42,500 bases of DNA from Prorocentrum cordatum (GCA_963575745.1 CAUYUJ010008158.1:194723-237222), one strand, 5' to 3'; positions 1-11,388 are shown, counted from the stretch's first letter. Numbers and translations are program-made. The notes: generated by a model from the letters alone, not told the origin.

Positions 1-44
1 TGCGGAGCTATCATCGCCCGAATAGGCGAGTTCTTTTGTGGATT

Positions 45-217
45 GAGGAGGAGGAGGAGGAGGAGGAGGAGGAGGAGGAGGAGGAGGAGGAGGAGGAGGA
101 GGGAGGAGGGAGGAGGAGGAGGAGGATGAGGAGGAGGAGGGAGGAGGAGGAGGGCGGAGGAGGAGGAGGAGGAGGAGGGAGGAGTTGGAGAGAGGAGGAG
201 GGAGGAGGAGGAGGAGG
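45..217. repeat. GGA trinucleotide microsatellite
   Basis: An almost pure GGA array that becomes interrupted (GGGA, GGAT) after about position 100. It creates long Glu-rich or Ser-rich open frames on both strands, which I regard as artefacts of the repeat. Confidence 0.95.
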
Positions 218-595
218 AGGGCTGGGACCCCATTCCCTCGGACCTCGCGACGAGGCACGACGGTGGCGACAGCTGCGCAGCACACACCGGGGAGGCGAGG
301 CCCCGTCTGGATCTCCAGGGGTCCCGCCCCACCGGCCCTCCCCGACGCCCACGGCAGCGGCGGGAGTCGCGCAGCTCAGCGCCCAGGAGGCGAGGTTCCG
401 TGTAGGTTTGCGCAGGGCCGCCTTCCGTTGGGACTCGCCAGGGAGTTACGCCGGTGGCCCTGGTTGCGCTCTCGTGGCGCACAGGTGGGCGAGGCCTTTT
501 GTGGATCTGGTCAGGGCCGCGCCCGGCTCCTGGCTCCAGCTGCTGCGAAGCTGGAACCTGCGAAACTGGCTCCAGTTGCGTAGTTGGCAGCGTCC

Positions 596-832
596 ATGGA
601 CGAAAGGTCTTATTTTGGAGCGAACGTAGCGCCAGAGCAGCAGCTGGTGGCACCCAGGAGGGCGATGCAGGAACTCGAATGCAGGAGAAGGGAGGCGGCA
701 AAGATGCGGAAGAGGGGAGGTGGCAGGGAGAAAAATGGAGGGACGAAAGACGAGATGAGGAGCAGCAACGCTCCACTGAACACGAGGGCCCAACCAAAGA
801 AGTGTTCGGTGAAATCAGTTCTTTTTGATTGA
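596..832 (+). CDS. short unassigned open frame (78 aa)
   Basis: An ATG at 596 opens a 78-residue frame that starts MDERSYFGANVAPEQQLV and is rich in Arg, Glu and Gln, as a charged helix would be. It ends at a TGA at 830-832. I recognise no family. There is no clear polypyrimidine-AG acceptor before it and no neighbouring exon. It is kept only because its composition is less repetitive than the surrounding frames, and it may be chance. Confidence 0.15.
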   Translation: MDERSYFGANVAPEQQLVAPRRAMQELECRRREAAKMRKRGGGREKNGGTKDEMRSSNAPLNTRAQPKKCSVKSVLFD

Positions 833-1990
833 GTGGGCCTCTCGGGGGAATCCCTGTGCCATGGGATGCTCCAGCGCGTCGCGAAACCCTGATGCCGACC
901 CCAGTGGATGGACTTCCTTTATCAAGGGGTGAGGTGCGGGGTAAGCTCCTTCCCGAAGGGGACCTGGGGCACTGGAACAGAGGGCTTGCGGAACCTTCCG
1001 TGACTCGCCGATGTTTCTTCATTGCTCCCATTCCTGGATTTTTTGGCCAGGGTGTTGCGCCCCTCTGTGCTGGTCGCACCCTGTGGGTGCTCCGCCCCAC
1101 CCTCCTGCTTCTCTCATCGTTTTGGACTCTCATGCAGCATGTCCGCTTCCATATCCAGTTGCTCTGCCGCGCTCTTCCACTACGCAAGGAAAGCATGATC
1201 AAAGACATGGGGTGTGTAGGGTTATAGAAATTCACAACCTGCGTAGCGTATGTCATCTTCATGACGTGTACCTTATCCCCACCAGCCCACCCATAAACAA
1301 CCTCCATGCCAGCTGTCGTGAGAAAGGAAGTGGCGGAGCGCTAGTGAAGCAAATTGGGCGGGCACCATTAAAACGAAAGCGGGACTCAGCCAAGCCAGCC
1401 CCCGAAATAGTTTACTTGGGGTCTTCTGAGAGCCCCGTGGTTGCTTCCTGGATGCACCTTGCGGCTCTTCCGGGCACCCTCTGGCGGCTCTTGCTGCGCT
1501 CTCTTGGCTCTGAGGGCCGTCAGTGGAGCCTCTGTGCCTCCGATTTCCCTTCATCCCTGCGAGCTCGATCGCTGTGACATTGTTGGGGCGATCTTTAGGG
1601 CCTTCAGGGCCCTCTAGCGCTCCAGACCCCTCTTGGGTACCCTCTTCGACGGTCTCGGAGGTGTCAGGAGGTCGCAGAGGCTAATCGACATGGCGGTAAC
1701 CTGGTCGATAAAGCAATCATCCGGGCGATGGACCCGACCATGTCGGGTGCGAGTATGGTAATGTAGGTGGGACGACGGAGGGGCAGCTCCTTGTGGGGCC
1801 ACGACACGTGTGAAGGGTGTGCCGAAATGGGTGCTACGCCGCTATGCGGACCCTGCCGCTGGGGCCTTCGGTGGGGCTCCCGATGGAGCCGCGACGCGTG
1901 TGAGGGGTGTGCCGGAAGTGCGGAGCTCAGAGACATGCACAGGAGGAGGGATGAGGAGGGAGGGGTGACGTTCAAGGGAGGAAAAACCAC
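833..1990. other. unassigned sequence
   Basis: No gene or RNA is recognised. The only structure seen is a diverged local duplication: GACACGTGTGAAGGGTGTGCCG near 1804 in diverged form recurs near 1892, about 90 bases later. Open frames here look like chance frames in GC-rich DNA. Confidence 0.4.
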
Positions 1991-2095
1991 CCAGACCGCA
2001 CGATTGGCGTTTACTGAACGGCCCTCGGCATTTACTAAACAGTCCTGCCCTGTTTGATTCCTTCTTTGGGTGCGTTTACTAAACGGCTTCGCTTG
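1990..2095. repeat. three short direct repeats (GTTTACTAAACGG-like)
   Basis: The motif GYRTTTACTRAACRG occurs three times, near 2008, 2030 and 2068. The stretch from there to 2950 contains only a long minus-strand open frame (2684-2079) with no recognisable motif. I do not call it a gene. Confidence 0.5.
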
Positions 2096-2950
2096 TCGGG
2101 GTCATTGTTATCGGGGTGGATTTTCTGCCCTCGAGACGTTGTGAGGTGAGAGTCGCGGGGCGCTGCTGATTCCAGACGAGGGCCCAACACCACAGGATGG
2201 CTGGGAAACTCACTTGAAACCCATGTGCCCTTCGCCCGTGACCAGCGCGAGCCGTCTTGACGGCTTCTAGGAGCTGCTTGCAGCTATGCTGAATGTCACC
2301 TCTAGCCTTTTTGCGCCACATGGGAGGCAGCTTTCGGGTGTCTGGGGGTACCATCAGAGAGTTGGAGCTCACATGAGATGCTCCTAGATCGTCGCAGTGG
2401 GTTCTGAGGTCCTGGAGGTTGTCTGGGATTGCCCTGGGTGCCATGACACTCTGGGGCCCATCCTTGGGGCCTGCCAGGGCTTCAGGTGGGATCCTCGAGG
2501 CACCCCTTGGCTCCCGTGAAGGCCTATGAGGTGGAAGGGCCTGAAGGGGACGCGACTGGTGGTAGGGATGGCGTGAGCCTCGGGTGGCCAGCCGCCGTGG
2601 TGGCTTGTCCAGTAAGCCCGCGGAGAGCGAGAGGGTGCAGAGCCCCGTGGGAACCGTGCACGGCGGGGCAGCAGAACGTGCCACCCTCCGGCCTGCCCCC
2701 TTCCAGCGGGGGCCGGGCCGAGGGCAGCCCCTGCGAGGGCATCGGAGGGGTGCGGCTGACAGATCCGCGCACGGGCTTAGTCATGACGCCACCTGGTTTG
2801 CCCAGGCAGCTCTTGGGATGTCCAGTGTGGGAACAGCGCCTGGGCAGGCGCGCCCGTGGCTGAAGCACACGCCTGTCGCAGCACGCCTTGACGTGGCATA
2901 TTGGGCTCGACATAGGCGTGGCCATCGCACCGGAGAGTCTTCCATTCACC

Positions 2951-3094
2951 GAGCGCGTTCCACTGCTCGCAACGTGCATACTCGCAAACGTCAGAAGAAA
3001 CACATGTCCGTTTCGATGTAACTTATCGCAGATCTCCCGCTGCGGATGCAGGCCATTTGCGAGTAGTTACTCTGCGAGTAGTGGGACGCGCCTG
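2951..3094. mobile_element. MITE-like foldback element, family A copy 1
   Basis: The left end GAGCGCGTTCCACTGCTCGC pairs with the right end, which reads GCGAGTAGTGGGACGCGC. A second inner pair (CTCGCAAACG against TTTGCGAGTAGT) extends the arms to about 42 bases. The element is about 143 bases long with no coding capacity. A second copy lies at 8089-8230 in the same orientation and is similar along its whole length. Confidence 0.75.
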
Positions 3095-3206
3095 TCTATC
3101 AATGTGCCAGACTGTGGTGATCTTCGGGGGCGTTTCGGCTGCCGAGCCCAGGGCATGTCCCCGGATGATCCAGCTCCGCCCCAGCCGCCATGGAAACGCC
3201 CAACGT

Positions 3207-3365
3207 CACCAGTCTCGAACTTATCCCTATCCCGAAGATTGACACGCCAAAAGGCGATGACAATCTTTAGGGATGCGCCCTGAAAGACTAAGGGAATCCC
3301 TAAGATTGGCATCGCGATGAGGCGATGCCCAGCTTAGGGACAGGGAGATGTTCCAGGATTGTAAC
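3207..3365 (-). mobile_element. MITE-like foldback element, family B copy 1
   Basis: The reverse complement of this segment aligns along its whole length with 22501-22656. Shared blocks include CTGGAACATCTCCCT, ATCGCCTCATC, GGGATTCCC and GATAGGGATA. The two ends are imperfect inverted repeats of each other (TCTCGAACTTATCCCTATCCC against the complement of CAGGGAGATGTTCCAGGA), and there are smaller internal palindromes. It has no coding capacity. Confidence 0.75.
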
Positions 3366-3519
3366 AACGATGATTCCCGATCTCTGCTCCTGGGGCAGAG
3401 AAAACTGTGCGCGTGCACCGGTCTTGGCCAGGCCCACGCGGGGGCCCGGGCTCGGTGCGCATATGCCGTCCTGGGCAGGGCAGAAGGGCGCACGCACCAG
3501 TCCCGGGCTCGGGATCTTG

Positions 3520-3643
3520 GCATCGCTCGGACGTGTGCATTTTCTCCTCGGCGAGGACCATCGAGGACCATCCTGGACCATCGAGAAAAAAAAAACATGC
3601 ACGAAACCGAGAAATGCACGAGAAATGGGGGTCCGAGCGACGG
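3520..3643. mobile_element. MITE-like element, family C copy 1
   Basis: The left end CATCGCTCGGACGTGTGCAT and the right end GTCCGAGCGACGG form terminal inverted repeats around an A-rich centre. The inner block CACGAAACCGA is shared with the copies at 30682-30803 and 33012-33137. A longer relative occupies 31369-31750. Confidence 0.8.
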
Positions 3644-3965
3644 CAAGGGATGGGCCCGGCCAGAATCGGGGAATGTGCGCAGTTCCCGCTCCTTCTTACA
3701 TTTCTCCGCGCGTTTCGTTGCCGGCTCCCTCAAGGTGTGGCGCTGGTCCGCGCGGGTGCTGCAGTCGCGCCTGCTGCGCTGGTGGCGGCGGGTCTCGCGA
3801 CAACTCTGCAGGAGAGGCATCTCAGGGGCAGCGGGCTCTCGGTCCCCGCGGGGTTCCCAGGACGCCTCGGGCAGTTCGTGGAGCAGGCTGCGTAGGGGCT
3901 CAAGTGGTCCCGCCCGGGGCCTCCGGGTCTTTGGTGACGGTGGCGCCAGCTTCCTCTTTCTCTAT

Positions 3966-3973
3966 GTGTGTGT

Positions 3974-4023
<50 letters not shown>
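3966..4023. repeat. GT dinucleotide microsatellite
   Basis: A TG/GT run with few interruptions. Confidence 0.95.
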
Positions 4024-4171
4024 TCGGCGCTAGACCCTTTACTCGAAATCGGATGCGCCCAGCTGCTGGGCCGGGATCTCTGAGAGAGCCATCACTTGCA
4101 TGGTTGGAGTTAGACAGTAAATCACAAAAGTTCCCGCTCTCCTTTTTTTGTAATCGAATGTTCTAAGATTT

Positions 4172-4305
4172 GCACCTCGGCGAGTGGCGCCCAGCACAGC
4201 CAAATAGCGCTCCATAGTGCCCAGCAGCGCCGAACAGCGCTGAGTCGCGCTCCAATAGCGCCCAGCAGCTACCGAACAGTGCCCAGCAGCGCCGTGCGAG
4301 GGAGA
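4172..4305. repeat. degenerate minisatellite (AGCGCCCAGCAGC-like)
   Basis: Five or so imperfect units of about 22-28 bases built on AGTGCCCAGCAGCGCCGAACA. No gene is recognised between here and the GGA array at about 4978. A long minus-strand frame (4845-4039) crosses the repeat and looks spurious. Confidence 0.6.
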
Positions 4306-4977
4306 CGCCTTGCGACCGCCTTGCGCGGTGCTGAACGCCATGGGACCCCCTGTTGGACGCCATGGGGACGACCACAAGCTCGGTCGCAAGTGATTGTAGC
4401 CGCCCTGACGTGTGTAGTGCTGCATGATATACTGAGGACACACTACCCAACTATAGGACAAGGTGAAGTCGACACTGAAGACAGCCAGCATCGTGTAATA
4501 CAATAATATCGCTGCTGTGGGTCCGCCCTCAGTTTCCTCCCGTGCCGCCTCTGCTCGAGCTGCTCCTTCCGCGCCTGCAGCTCCTGCCTCGGCCCCTGGG
4601 GGTGGCCGCGGGGCCGCTCCGCGACTGCTGCCGGGCTGCTCAGCGCGGGCTGGCCGCGCCGGCCACTCCCGTCGAAGGCTTTCGCTCAGTGAGTGCCCTC
4701 CCTCTTCCTCCCAGCTCTGCGGCCGCGCTCCGCCCCCCCCCACCCCTCGTGCCGCCGGACGACTAGTTCGTCCTCTCCCGGCTGACTCGAGCGCGCGTGT
4801 GCATCGCTTCTGCCGCGCTGCGACTAAAGAAATCAGTCCTCGCAATTCCGTCTTCAGAGCGCATTAGAGTGCGCTCCAGGAACGATTCCCAGGATAATCG
4901 GGGTGACCAGGGAAGTGTAGGAGCAACATGCGAGGCAGCCGTTATCTGTTGAAAGGGGAGCAGGATGAAGGAGTATA

Positions 4978-5058
4978 TGGAGGAGGCGGAGGAGGAAAGG
5001 GAAGAGGAGGAGGAGGAGGAGGAGGAGGAGGAGGAGGAGGAGGAGGAGGAGGAGGATA
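4978..5058. repeat. GGA microsatellite
   Basis: A second GGA array, nearly pure from about 5009 to 5054. Confidence 0.95.
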
Positions 5059-5129
5059 TACATGAAAAATAAAGAATTTGCAGATGAAAAGCAGGACGAG
5101 GGCGAGCAGAAGGCCAGAGACCTCTTGGA

Positions 5130-5905
5130 TGCCCAGGAGTTTCCTTGGATGCCTCTTAGATCGTCCTGGATGCCTCTAGGTGGTCTGGGGGCCCCTTGGG
5201 GCGTGTTGGGTGCCGTTTAGGGGGGGCCTCTTGAGGCCTCCTGGGGCCGTTTAGGCACCTCTTGGGGGCCTCTTTGGGGCCTCTCGGGGCTCTCTCGGGA
5301 GCCCTGGGGGCCTTGATGAGGCCATCCCGTGGGACATCGATCAAAGAAGACTGGAGCTTTGGTTGGCGCCGCACCTCTAGAGCCTCCAACTTCGCCTCTT
5401 GGGGTCCTCTTGGAGCACTCTAAGCACGCTCTGTGGCGCTCTTGAGGCCGTCTTGGAGCCCTCTTGGGCCTTCCTTGGCGCCCTCCGGGCCATGTTGCAG
5501 CCATCTTGAGGCTTCGAACGTCCATCGGAAGCGAACATGCGAGACAGCAAACAGCGCTGATGGTCTCAAAGTTTTAGAAGGAGTTCTTGGTCAGGGGGCT
5601 CTCTTGGGGGTGCTCCGAGGCCACTAGGAACCGTCTTGGGGCGGTCTTGGAGCCACTCGGAGCATCTTGGAAGCCATCTTGAGCAATAGTGAGCCATCTG
5701 GAGCCGTCTTGGAAACCATCTTGGGCTCTCTGAGGCCCTCTTGGAGCCATCATGGGCCATCTTGGACGCTCCAGTGGGTCGGGGGGCGCCCCGTTCAGGT
5801 TCAGGGGTAGGGGGTAGGGGGATGGGTCAAGCTTCCCACCCGCCCGCAAGCAGTCTTGCTCACTCCCACCCGCCCTCCCAACACATACCTAACACCCGGG
5901 AGTCA
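5130..5905 (+). repeat. degenerate 12-bp array with conserved spacers, copy 1
   Basis: The array is built of imperfect 12-base units of the type CTCTTGGGGCCT. It is interrupted by a unique block at about 5334-5390 (GGACATCGATCAAAGAAGAC) and by another at about 5522-5565 (CCATCGGAAGCGAACATGCG). It ends with CTCACTCCCACCCGCCCTCC before 5905. The same order of array, spacers and tail recurs at 6053-6800, so the composite is duplicated. Open frames through it on both strands follow from the 12-base (4-codon) period. Confidence 0.8.
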
Positions 5906-5910
5906 GCATA

Positions 5911-6052
5911 GCGCGCAAGAACCGCAGACGCCACGGGTTCCAGATGCACCAGACCCTGGAGGCCCAAGCGTGCCAGGCGCACCAGGTGCGGCACGTGCTC
6001 CACGTGCGCCAGTGTTCCACGTGCTCCAGCCGCGCCAGGTTCGCCAGCCTCT
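5911..6052. repeat. GTGCGCCAG-like minisatellite, copy 1
   Basis: Imperfect units of 9-11 bases (GCGCCAGGTGCGGCACGTGCT-type). The same array follows the second 12-bp composite at about 6850-7060, which shows that both repeat types belong to one duplicated composite. Confidence 0.7.
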
Positions 6053-6800
6053 TGGAGCGTCTCGGGTGCCTCGGGGAGGCCTCTTCGGGGCCTCTTCGGG
6101 GTCTCTTGGGAGCCTCTTGGATGCCTTTTGGGTGCCTCTTGGGGCCTTCTGGGCGCCTCTTGGTGTCCTCTGGGGGCGCTCTTGAGAGCCTTGGGAGCAC
6201 TCTTGCGGCCATCTTGGAGGACATCGACCAAACAAGAGGGGAGCTTTAATTAGCGCTGCCCCTCGGGAGCCCCAGAAGTTGCCTCTTGGGACGCTCTTGG
6301 GGCGCTCTTGGAGCGCTCTTAGGTGCTCTGGGGGCCGTCTTGGGGCTCTCTTGAGCCTCTCTTGGAGCCCTCTTGGAGTCCTCTTGGGCTATTCTGGAGC
6401 CATCTTGAGGCCTCGGATGGCCATCGGAAGCGAAAAGGCGAGAAAACACAAAACAGATGTTCCTTAGGTGTTGGAAGGATGTTGGCCTCTTCGGGGCCTC
6501 CTTTGGAAGCTCGTTGGCCACTTGAAGCCGTCTTGGAACCGTCTTGTGGCCCCTTGGAGCGTCTTGGGAGCCATCTTGAAGGATCTTGGGATATCTTGAG
6601 CCATCTTGAAGCTCATCTTGGGCTCCCCGAGGCGCTCTTCGAGCCATCGTGGATTATCTTGGACGCTCTAACCCCTCGCGGAACCCCCCGTCCAGGTCCA
6701 GGGTAGGGGGTAGGGGGTGGGGTCAAGCCACCCACCCGCCCGTCTAGCTCACTCCCACCCGCCCTCCCAACAAATAAGTAACACCCGAGCCTGAGCATGT
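6053..6800 (+). repeat. degenerate 12-bp array with conserved spacers, copy 2
   Basis: Same structure as copy 1. The spacers are GGACATCGACCAAACAAGAG near 6221 and CCATCGGAAGCGAAAAGGCG near 6421, and the tail CTCACTCCCACCCGCCCTCC lies near 6750. The spacers are better conserved between copies than the array units, so they help in recognising the family. Confidence 0.8.
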
Positions 6801-6849
6801 TCAGCGGTCGTCTTTGGATGGGCAGCTACTGGGAACCAAAGCCGACCCC

Positions 6850-7060
6850 AGGTGCGCGACGCTTGGGCGAGGTGCGCCATGCGTGCCAGGGGCGCTACGC
6901 GCGCCAGGCACCCCTGGGGCCCGAGCGTGCCAGGCACGCCTGGTGCGCCAGATGCGCCACGTGCTCCGAGTGCGCCAGGTGTGCCGCACACTCCAGCCGC
7001 GCCAGGTGCGCTACGTTAGGGGCACGTGCAGGGTGCGTCAGGTGCGCTTGCGCACGTGAC
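6850..7060. repeat. GTGCGCCAG-like minisatellite, copy 2
   Basis: The longer copy of the GCGCCAG/GTGCGCCA array, downstream of the second 12-bp composite. Confidence 0.7.
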
Positions 7061-8088
7061 AGCACACATCGGGAAACATGTCGGTCCCTGGCTCGTCGAA
7101 AACCATTGCCCATAATTGTGTCTGGCGGGCCTGCGCACAGCAGGCCACGCGACACCACCCCCGCCGTCCCTGTCACACATTACTTGGCAGTGATTGCGGG
7201 CTGGCCGCGCATGATCCAGATTTAGCCGCGAGGTGCATGTTGTATTGTTTTGTCAAGGATGGCTGCTCTGCGCACAGCAGGGAAGATGCTGACACTCCCG
7301 CCTTCCCTGTCAGCGACAATACAAAGTGCTCGCGGGCCTCACGAACGTGACTCAAGACTTGGCCCCAACGTGTACTTCGCCTAGTTTTTTTAACAGGGAG
7401 GGGGGGTGCAGTGGGTTGGCCGCGCGTGCTCCGAATGTGGAGGCAGAGAGCGGGTTGTATTGTTTTCGGGAGGGATGGTGGGGGGCGGGCCCGCGTGGAG
7501 TCGGCAGGGTTCTGGGTTGGCCGCCGGTCGAGTGGGGGAGGGAGTGTATATGAATAAGGAACAGTGATAAACCCCTCCCTGAAGGGGAAGATGGGGAGAT
7601 GGAAGGCGAAGCACCCCAGACCACCTGCGCCCTAAGGGCTGGTGGGATTGCGAGCCCCGCCGTTGGCTTTTCAGAATTCTGACCCGTGGGGGTACGACTC
7701 ACCTGCTGTTGCGGATATAGCCAGGACCCCGGTGAAGTGGAGCCGGTCAGTGATTGGGACCCGAAGACAAAAATATGGATTGGAATCACTAAACCAGGTT
7801 TGCCGTAGCTGGTGCCTTACGGGTGACGGCAGTTCCGGATAGTGGAATTGGACTGGGGGTGGCGTCCCCGGTACAGAGCACTAAACCAGGTCTCACTAAA
7901 CCCAGTTCTGCCGTCGCCCGACCTGCTGCCTGTGAAGGTGGTCTGGCGACGCCACCCTGCCGCTGGTCTGCAACGCCTGCCCCTACCTCTTCAGGCCCTC
8001 GCGACTTCCAACGCCGCCCGCTCAGCCCGGCAGCATCGCTGGCGTGGTGTCTTCGGGCGTTGCGTGGTGGGGGGGGGCGATAATCGCC
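7061..8088. other. unassigned sequence with a local duplication
   Basis: No gene is recognised. A diverged direct repeat is visible: GGGCTGGCCGCGCATGATCC up to TTGTATTGTTTTGTC (about 7197-7254) resembles 7411-7470. ACTAAACCAGGT occurs near 7789 and 7880, with a related ACTAAACCCAG near 7894. Confidence 0.4.
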
Positions 8089-8230
8089 GAGCGCGTTCCA
8101 CTGCTCGCAGAGTGCCTGCTCGCAAACGTCCGACAGCAACGTCTGTGTCGACGTAGTGGATCGTGGCTCCCCCGCGGCGGATCCAGGCTATTTGCGAGTA
8201 GTTACTTTGTGCGAGTAGTGGAGCGCGCTT
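8089..8230. mobile_element. MITE-like foldback element, family A copy 2
   Basis: The left end GAGCGCGTTCCACTGCTCGC and the right end TGCGAGTAGTGGAGCGCGC form terminal inverted repeats with only a few mismatches. An inner pair (GCTCGCAAACGTC against CTATTTGCGAGTAG) extends them. It corresponds over its full length to the copy at 2951-3094. Both copies are followed by a TGTCTA-like sequence, so the true end may lie a few bases further right. Confidence 0.8.
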
Positions 8231-9420
8231 GTCTAGATACTTGGGGGGGTGAAGAACGGTGTACTTCTTGTGTCCTCAAGGGGCCCCGACGTGGCCCCCT
8301 GGGGCCCACGAGGGGCACGAAGGGTGCACGTCTCTCCGCCCGCCACTGTCATCGCCCCCCCACCAAGACGCAACGCCCACCGTCCAGATCCGAGCGTTGT
8401 CAGGATCGCTGCCCCGCGCTCGACGAGGCATCTGCAACACGTCAGGAATCAGAAGCCAGCTCTTCTCCCCCGCGTGTCGCACAACAACACGTGCAGCAGG
8501 ATGAGGGCATTAGACGCACCAGGTGCGCGAATTACTGCGAGTGCAAACACGTGCCCTCCGGCTGCGCACGAGAAGTCACGCGGTTGCGACCATCGGCGGC
8601 GTGGTCACCGCGACGGGGCCCAGCCAGCCTCGCCCCTTTTCTGTCGGGAGAGCAGAGTTCCCCGCAGGAGAAGGGGCACAGGATCTGCTCTTGAGGGACA
8701 TGGGGGCGCAGGATCTGGCCTGATCCTCTGATCGCAGTGGGCGGGCCATCTTTTTTGGGCACGCCGAGGCCATTTGCCGCTGCGGAGCGCTACCTGCCGC
8801 GGCTGTGCAACTGCACCGGCCCGGTGGGCTGCAGGTTCCCGCGGAGCGGCCCTGGCAGCCGCAGCCGCCTCGAATTCTGCAGGATCCCAGTCACCCTGGA
8901 ATGACGCCGAGGACGCTGGTGGCCACAGTGGCAGTGCGGCGGGGCTGGCCGTGTGGCGCGCGGGCGCTGCGCGGAGGACCGGCCGCGGGCGGGACGAAGG
9001 CAGCCCCCACCTCTCGTATCCCCTCGGGCGAGCCGACGGCCTTTGGAGGGGCGGGGGGGGGGAGGGTGAAGGAGGGGGGTGGGCAGGGGGGATGATGGGA
9101 CGGGTGCGCGGGCGTTTATGTGTTGATCCCCTAAGAGTGGATCCTTGTCCCTGGTTTCTGAGAGGGCCGGTGGGCGGGATGTGTCCGCGATGAGCGGCGG
9201 CCGCTGCCGTCGCTCCAGGGGGCTTGTCTTTGCTCTCTTTTGCTGCGCTGCCGCCCGTCACCTGTGGCGCGCCCGGCTGCTCGCGTGCCATAGCGCACCG
9301 GTGGTATTGACAGGCTGAGCAGCGTCGACAACGGGCATTCGCAAGTGTGCAATTATGTGCTAGCCCCCGCAGTTGTGGACAAGAGCGAGGGGGCGGGGGT
9401 CGCGGGCGGTTCACGAGGTT
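8231..9420. other. unassigned GC-rich sequence
   Basis: No family, RNA or repeat is recognised. Several overlapping open frames over 150 codons exist on both strands, but none shows a motif. Overlap on opposite strands is typical of chance frames at this base composition. Confidence 0.4.
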
Positions 9421-9429
9421 GGACCGAAA

Positions 9430-9818
9430 ATTTTAAAAGGCCCGCCGCAGGCGCCGATTTGTTGTGACATACGTAGCGAGCCCGCTGATGGCGCATGTTG
9501 ATGATATAAAACAAAATGTCGATGGGTCGCGGGTGGGTCGCGGGTGGGTCGCGGGTTGGTCGTTGTTTTGTCGCGGGCGGGTCGCGGGTGGGTCGCGGAG
9601 TGGGTCGCGGGCAGGACGACGACAACAACAACAATCATAATCTTAACCGCGGATCCCCTTTTCAGCCACGCACCCAGGGACAATGTAAGACCGTTCGGAC
9701 CCTCCCTCTGATGTGGTGTGGGTCGCGGGTGAGTCGCAGGTGGGTCGCGGGTGGGGCCTCGGATGGGTCGCGGGGTGGGTCGCGAGTGGGTCGGCGGGTG
9801 GGTCGCGCGGTGGTGGCA
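9430..9818 (+). repeat. composite repeat with GGGTCGCGGG core, copy 1
   Basis: A head (GCAGGCGCCGATTT, then GCGAGCCCG) precedes an array of GGGTCGCGGGT units (about 9525-9618). A tail follows: GGACGACGACAACAA, CCGCGG and then TGTAAGACCGTTCGG near 9684. A second GGGTCGCGGG-type array runs to about 9818. Head, core and tail recur in the same order at 23473-23838. Confidence 0.75.
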
Positions 9819-9844
9819 CTCTCCTAAACCAATGCAATGAAGTC

Positions 9845-9960
9845 CAGCGCAGGCGCCGAATTGTTTGGCTGTTACAGAATCAACATGGTGTCGGTGGCGA
9901 GGTGGGTCGCAGGGTGGGTCGCCGGTGGGTTGCGGGGTGGGGCCCTTCCAAGACTTGACG
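9845..9960 (+). repeat. partial composite repeat, head and array only
   Basis: CGCAGGCGCCGAATTGTTTG repeats the head motif, and a short GGGTCGCAGGGT array follows. The GACGACGACAACAA tail is absent, so this is a partial copy. Confidence 0.65.
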
Positions 9961-11060
9961 ACTCACGAGATTCATCATATGTTTTTAGCGGGGTGGTCCC
10001 GCTTCGTTCCTCCTCGTACCTGTCGTCTTTCGTCCCTTCCTCCTCGTCCTTGCGCTTGTTTTCCACACGTTGTCGTCCTGCTCTTCTCGCTGCCCTCCCG
10101 GTCATCCACGCTGTCATCCTCTTCATCCACCGCCTTGTCGTCGCCATCATCCTTTTCCTCTCTCCCCCCCGCGAGCCCAGACGGAAACGATCGGCGCCTC
10201 CCGCTCTTGTCCGCTCAGCTTTGCCCACTCGGCTCGCGTGCCTCCGCCCCGCGCGGTCCGCCAGCCGATCCACCGCGGCGTCCGCCGCCGCCTCTGGCCA
10301 GGACAACGACGAGGACGACATCGACGAGGAGGAGGAGGAGGAGGAGGAGGAGGAGGAGGAGGACGACGACGACGACGAGGAGGGAAAGTTCGGGAAGGGT
10401 GGGAGGAGGCTGGTGGCGCGCAGCAGAACGGTGGGGCGAGGGGGGCGCGTTGTGTGGTGTGTGTGTGTGGTGATTGTGCGCGTGGAGAGTCAACGAAGAC
10501 CGTTCTCGCCCACGTGCGCGCAGCCGTGCTTGCCACCGCTGGGTGGGCTCGGTTTCGCTCGTGTCGCCGTCGCTCCGAGCCGCACTGGCACCCGCACCGC
10601 CGCGGCCAGTCTTGGAATCATGTGCGGGGGGAGCAGGAAACCCGGAAGGCGCATCGGGCGCTTCGCCGCGGGAGGCCCTCGGCCCTGCCTCCCGCCCGTG
10701 CCCCCGGGAGGACAGACGCAGCCTCGCCGCGGCTTGTGTTCGGTGGCCCTGCCGGAGCGGGGCGGCCCCGCCGGCCAGCTGTGCTGGGGCCTCGGGACAT
10801 TCGCGCCATCGCCGCCATCGTCCGCGGCGTCTCCGTCTTCGCCGCCCTCGCCGCCGCCGCCGTCGTTCGCCAGGCTGCGACTGCGTGTCCTCTCTGCGAT
10901 CAGCCTCCGCTGAGAAGTGTGAGGGTGTGCGAAATTTCTGTCCGCCAGATTGGGGCACAGCGAATGTCTCCGAGATGGGTTCGTGCCGTTTGCCATCCGC
11001 GAGGGTCCCATTGTTGTTGGGGTGGCAGGCGTCTGTTGGAAGCCGCACCAGCAGGGTGTG
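9961..11060. other. low-complexity CpG-rich stretch with GGA/GAC array
   Basis: The stretch holds a GGA then GAC array at about 10325-10382, pyrimidine-rich sequence and CCGCCGTC repeats near 10800-10865. Long frames are open on both strands through the array and encode only low-complexity Arg, Glu, Pro or Ser tracts. I call no gene. Confidence 0.5.
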
Positions 11061-11067
11061 AATATCA

Positions 11068-11388
11068 ATGACGGTCGGTGTGGACGCTGGCCCTTTTCAG
11101 TACGGGGGCCCACAAGTCGTCTTAGAGAAGCAAGCCTTTTGCATTGGCCGCACCGTTGCCCAGGACATGATACTGTTTGCGCCGACCCAAGCCCTCCAAC
11201 CGTTCAGCAGCCTTTCGAATCCATCAGAGTGCCTGCTCGCAATCTGTGGGTCCTCCACCCATGGCGATGCGAACTCCTTGCTGAATCAGACGAAGGGGAT
11301 TTCTATGCTGGGCAATGCGTGCGTGTGTCAGCTGAAACTTGAACTCGGTTCATGGCATGGTCAGAGTGGCCTTCCCAACTCGTCCTGA
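11068..11388 (+). CDS. unassigned open frame (106 aa)
   Basis: ATG at 11068 and TGA at 11386-11388. The product starts MTVGVDAGPFQYGGPQVVLE and has a balanced composition with four cysteines, no repeat character and lower GC than the surrounding sequence. I do not recognise a family and see no partner exon. It could be an exon of a host gene or chance. Confidence 0.2.
   Translation: MTVGVDAGPFQYGGPQVVLEKQAFCIGRTVAQDMILFAPTQALQPFSSLSNPSECLLAICGSSTHGDANSLLNQTKGISMLGNACVCQLKLELGSWHGQSGLPNSS

Noticed and set aside
45-629. Long Glu-rich open frame over the GGA array
   Set aside because: It is a trinucleotide repeat without stops, equally open on both strands. No domain follows.
2079-2684. 201-codon minus-strand frame as a gene
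   Set aside because: No recognisable motif, no splice context, and competing frames on the other strand.
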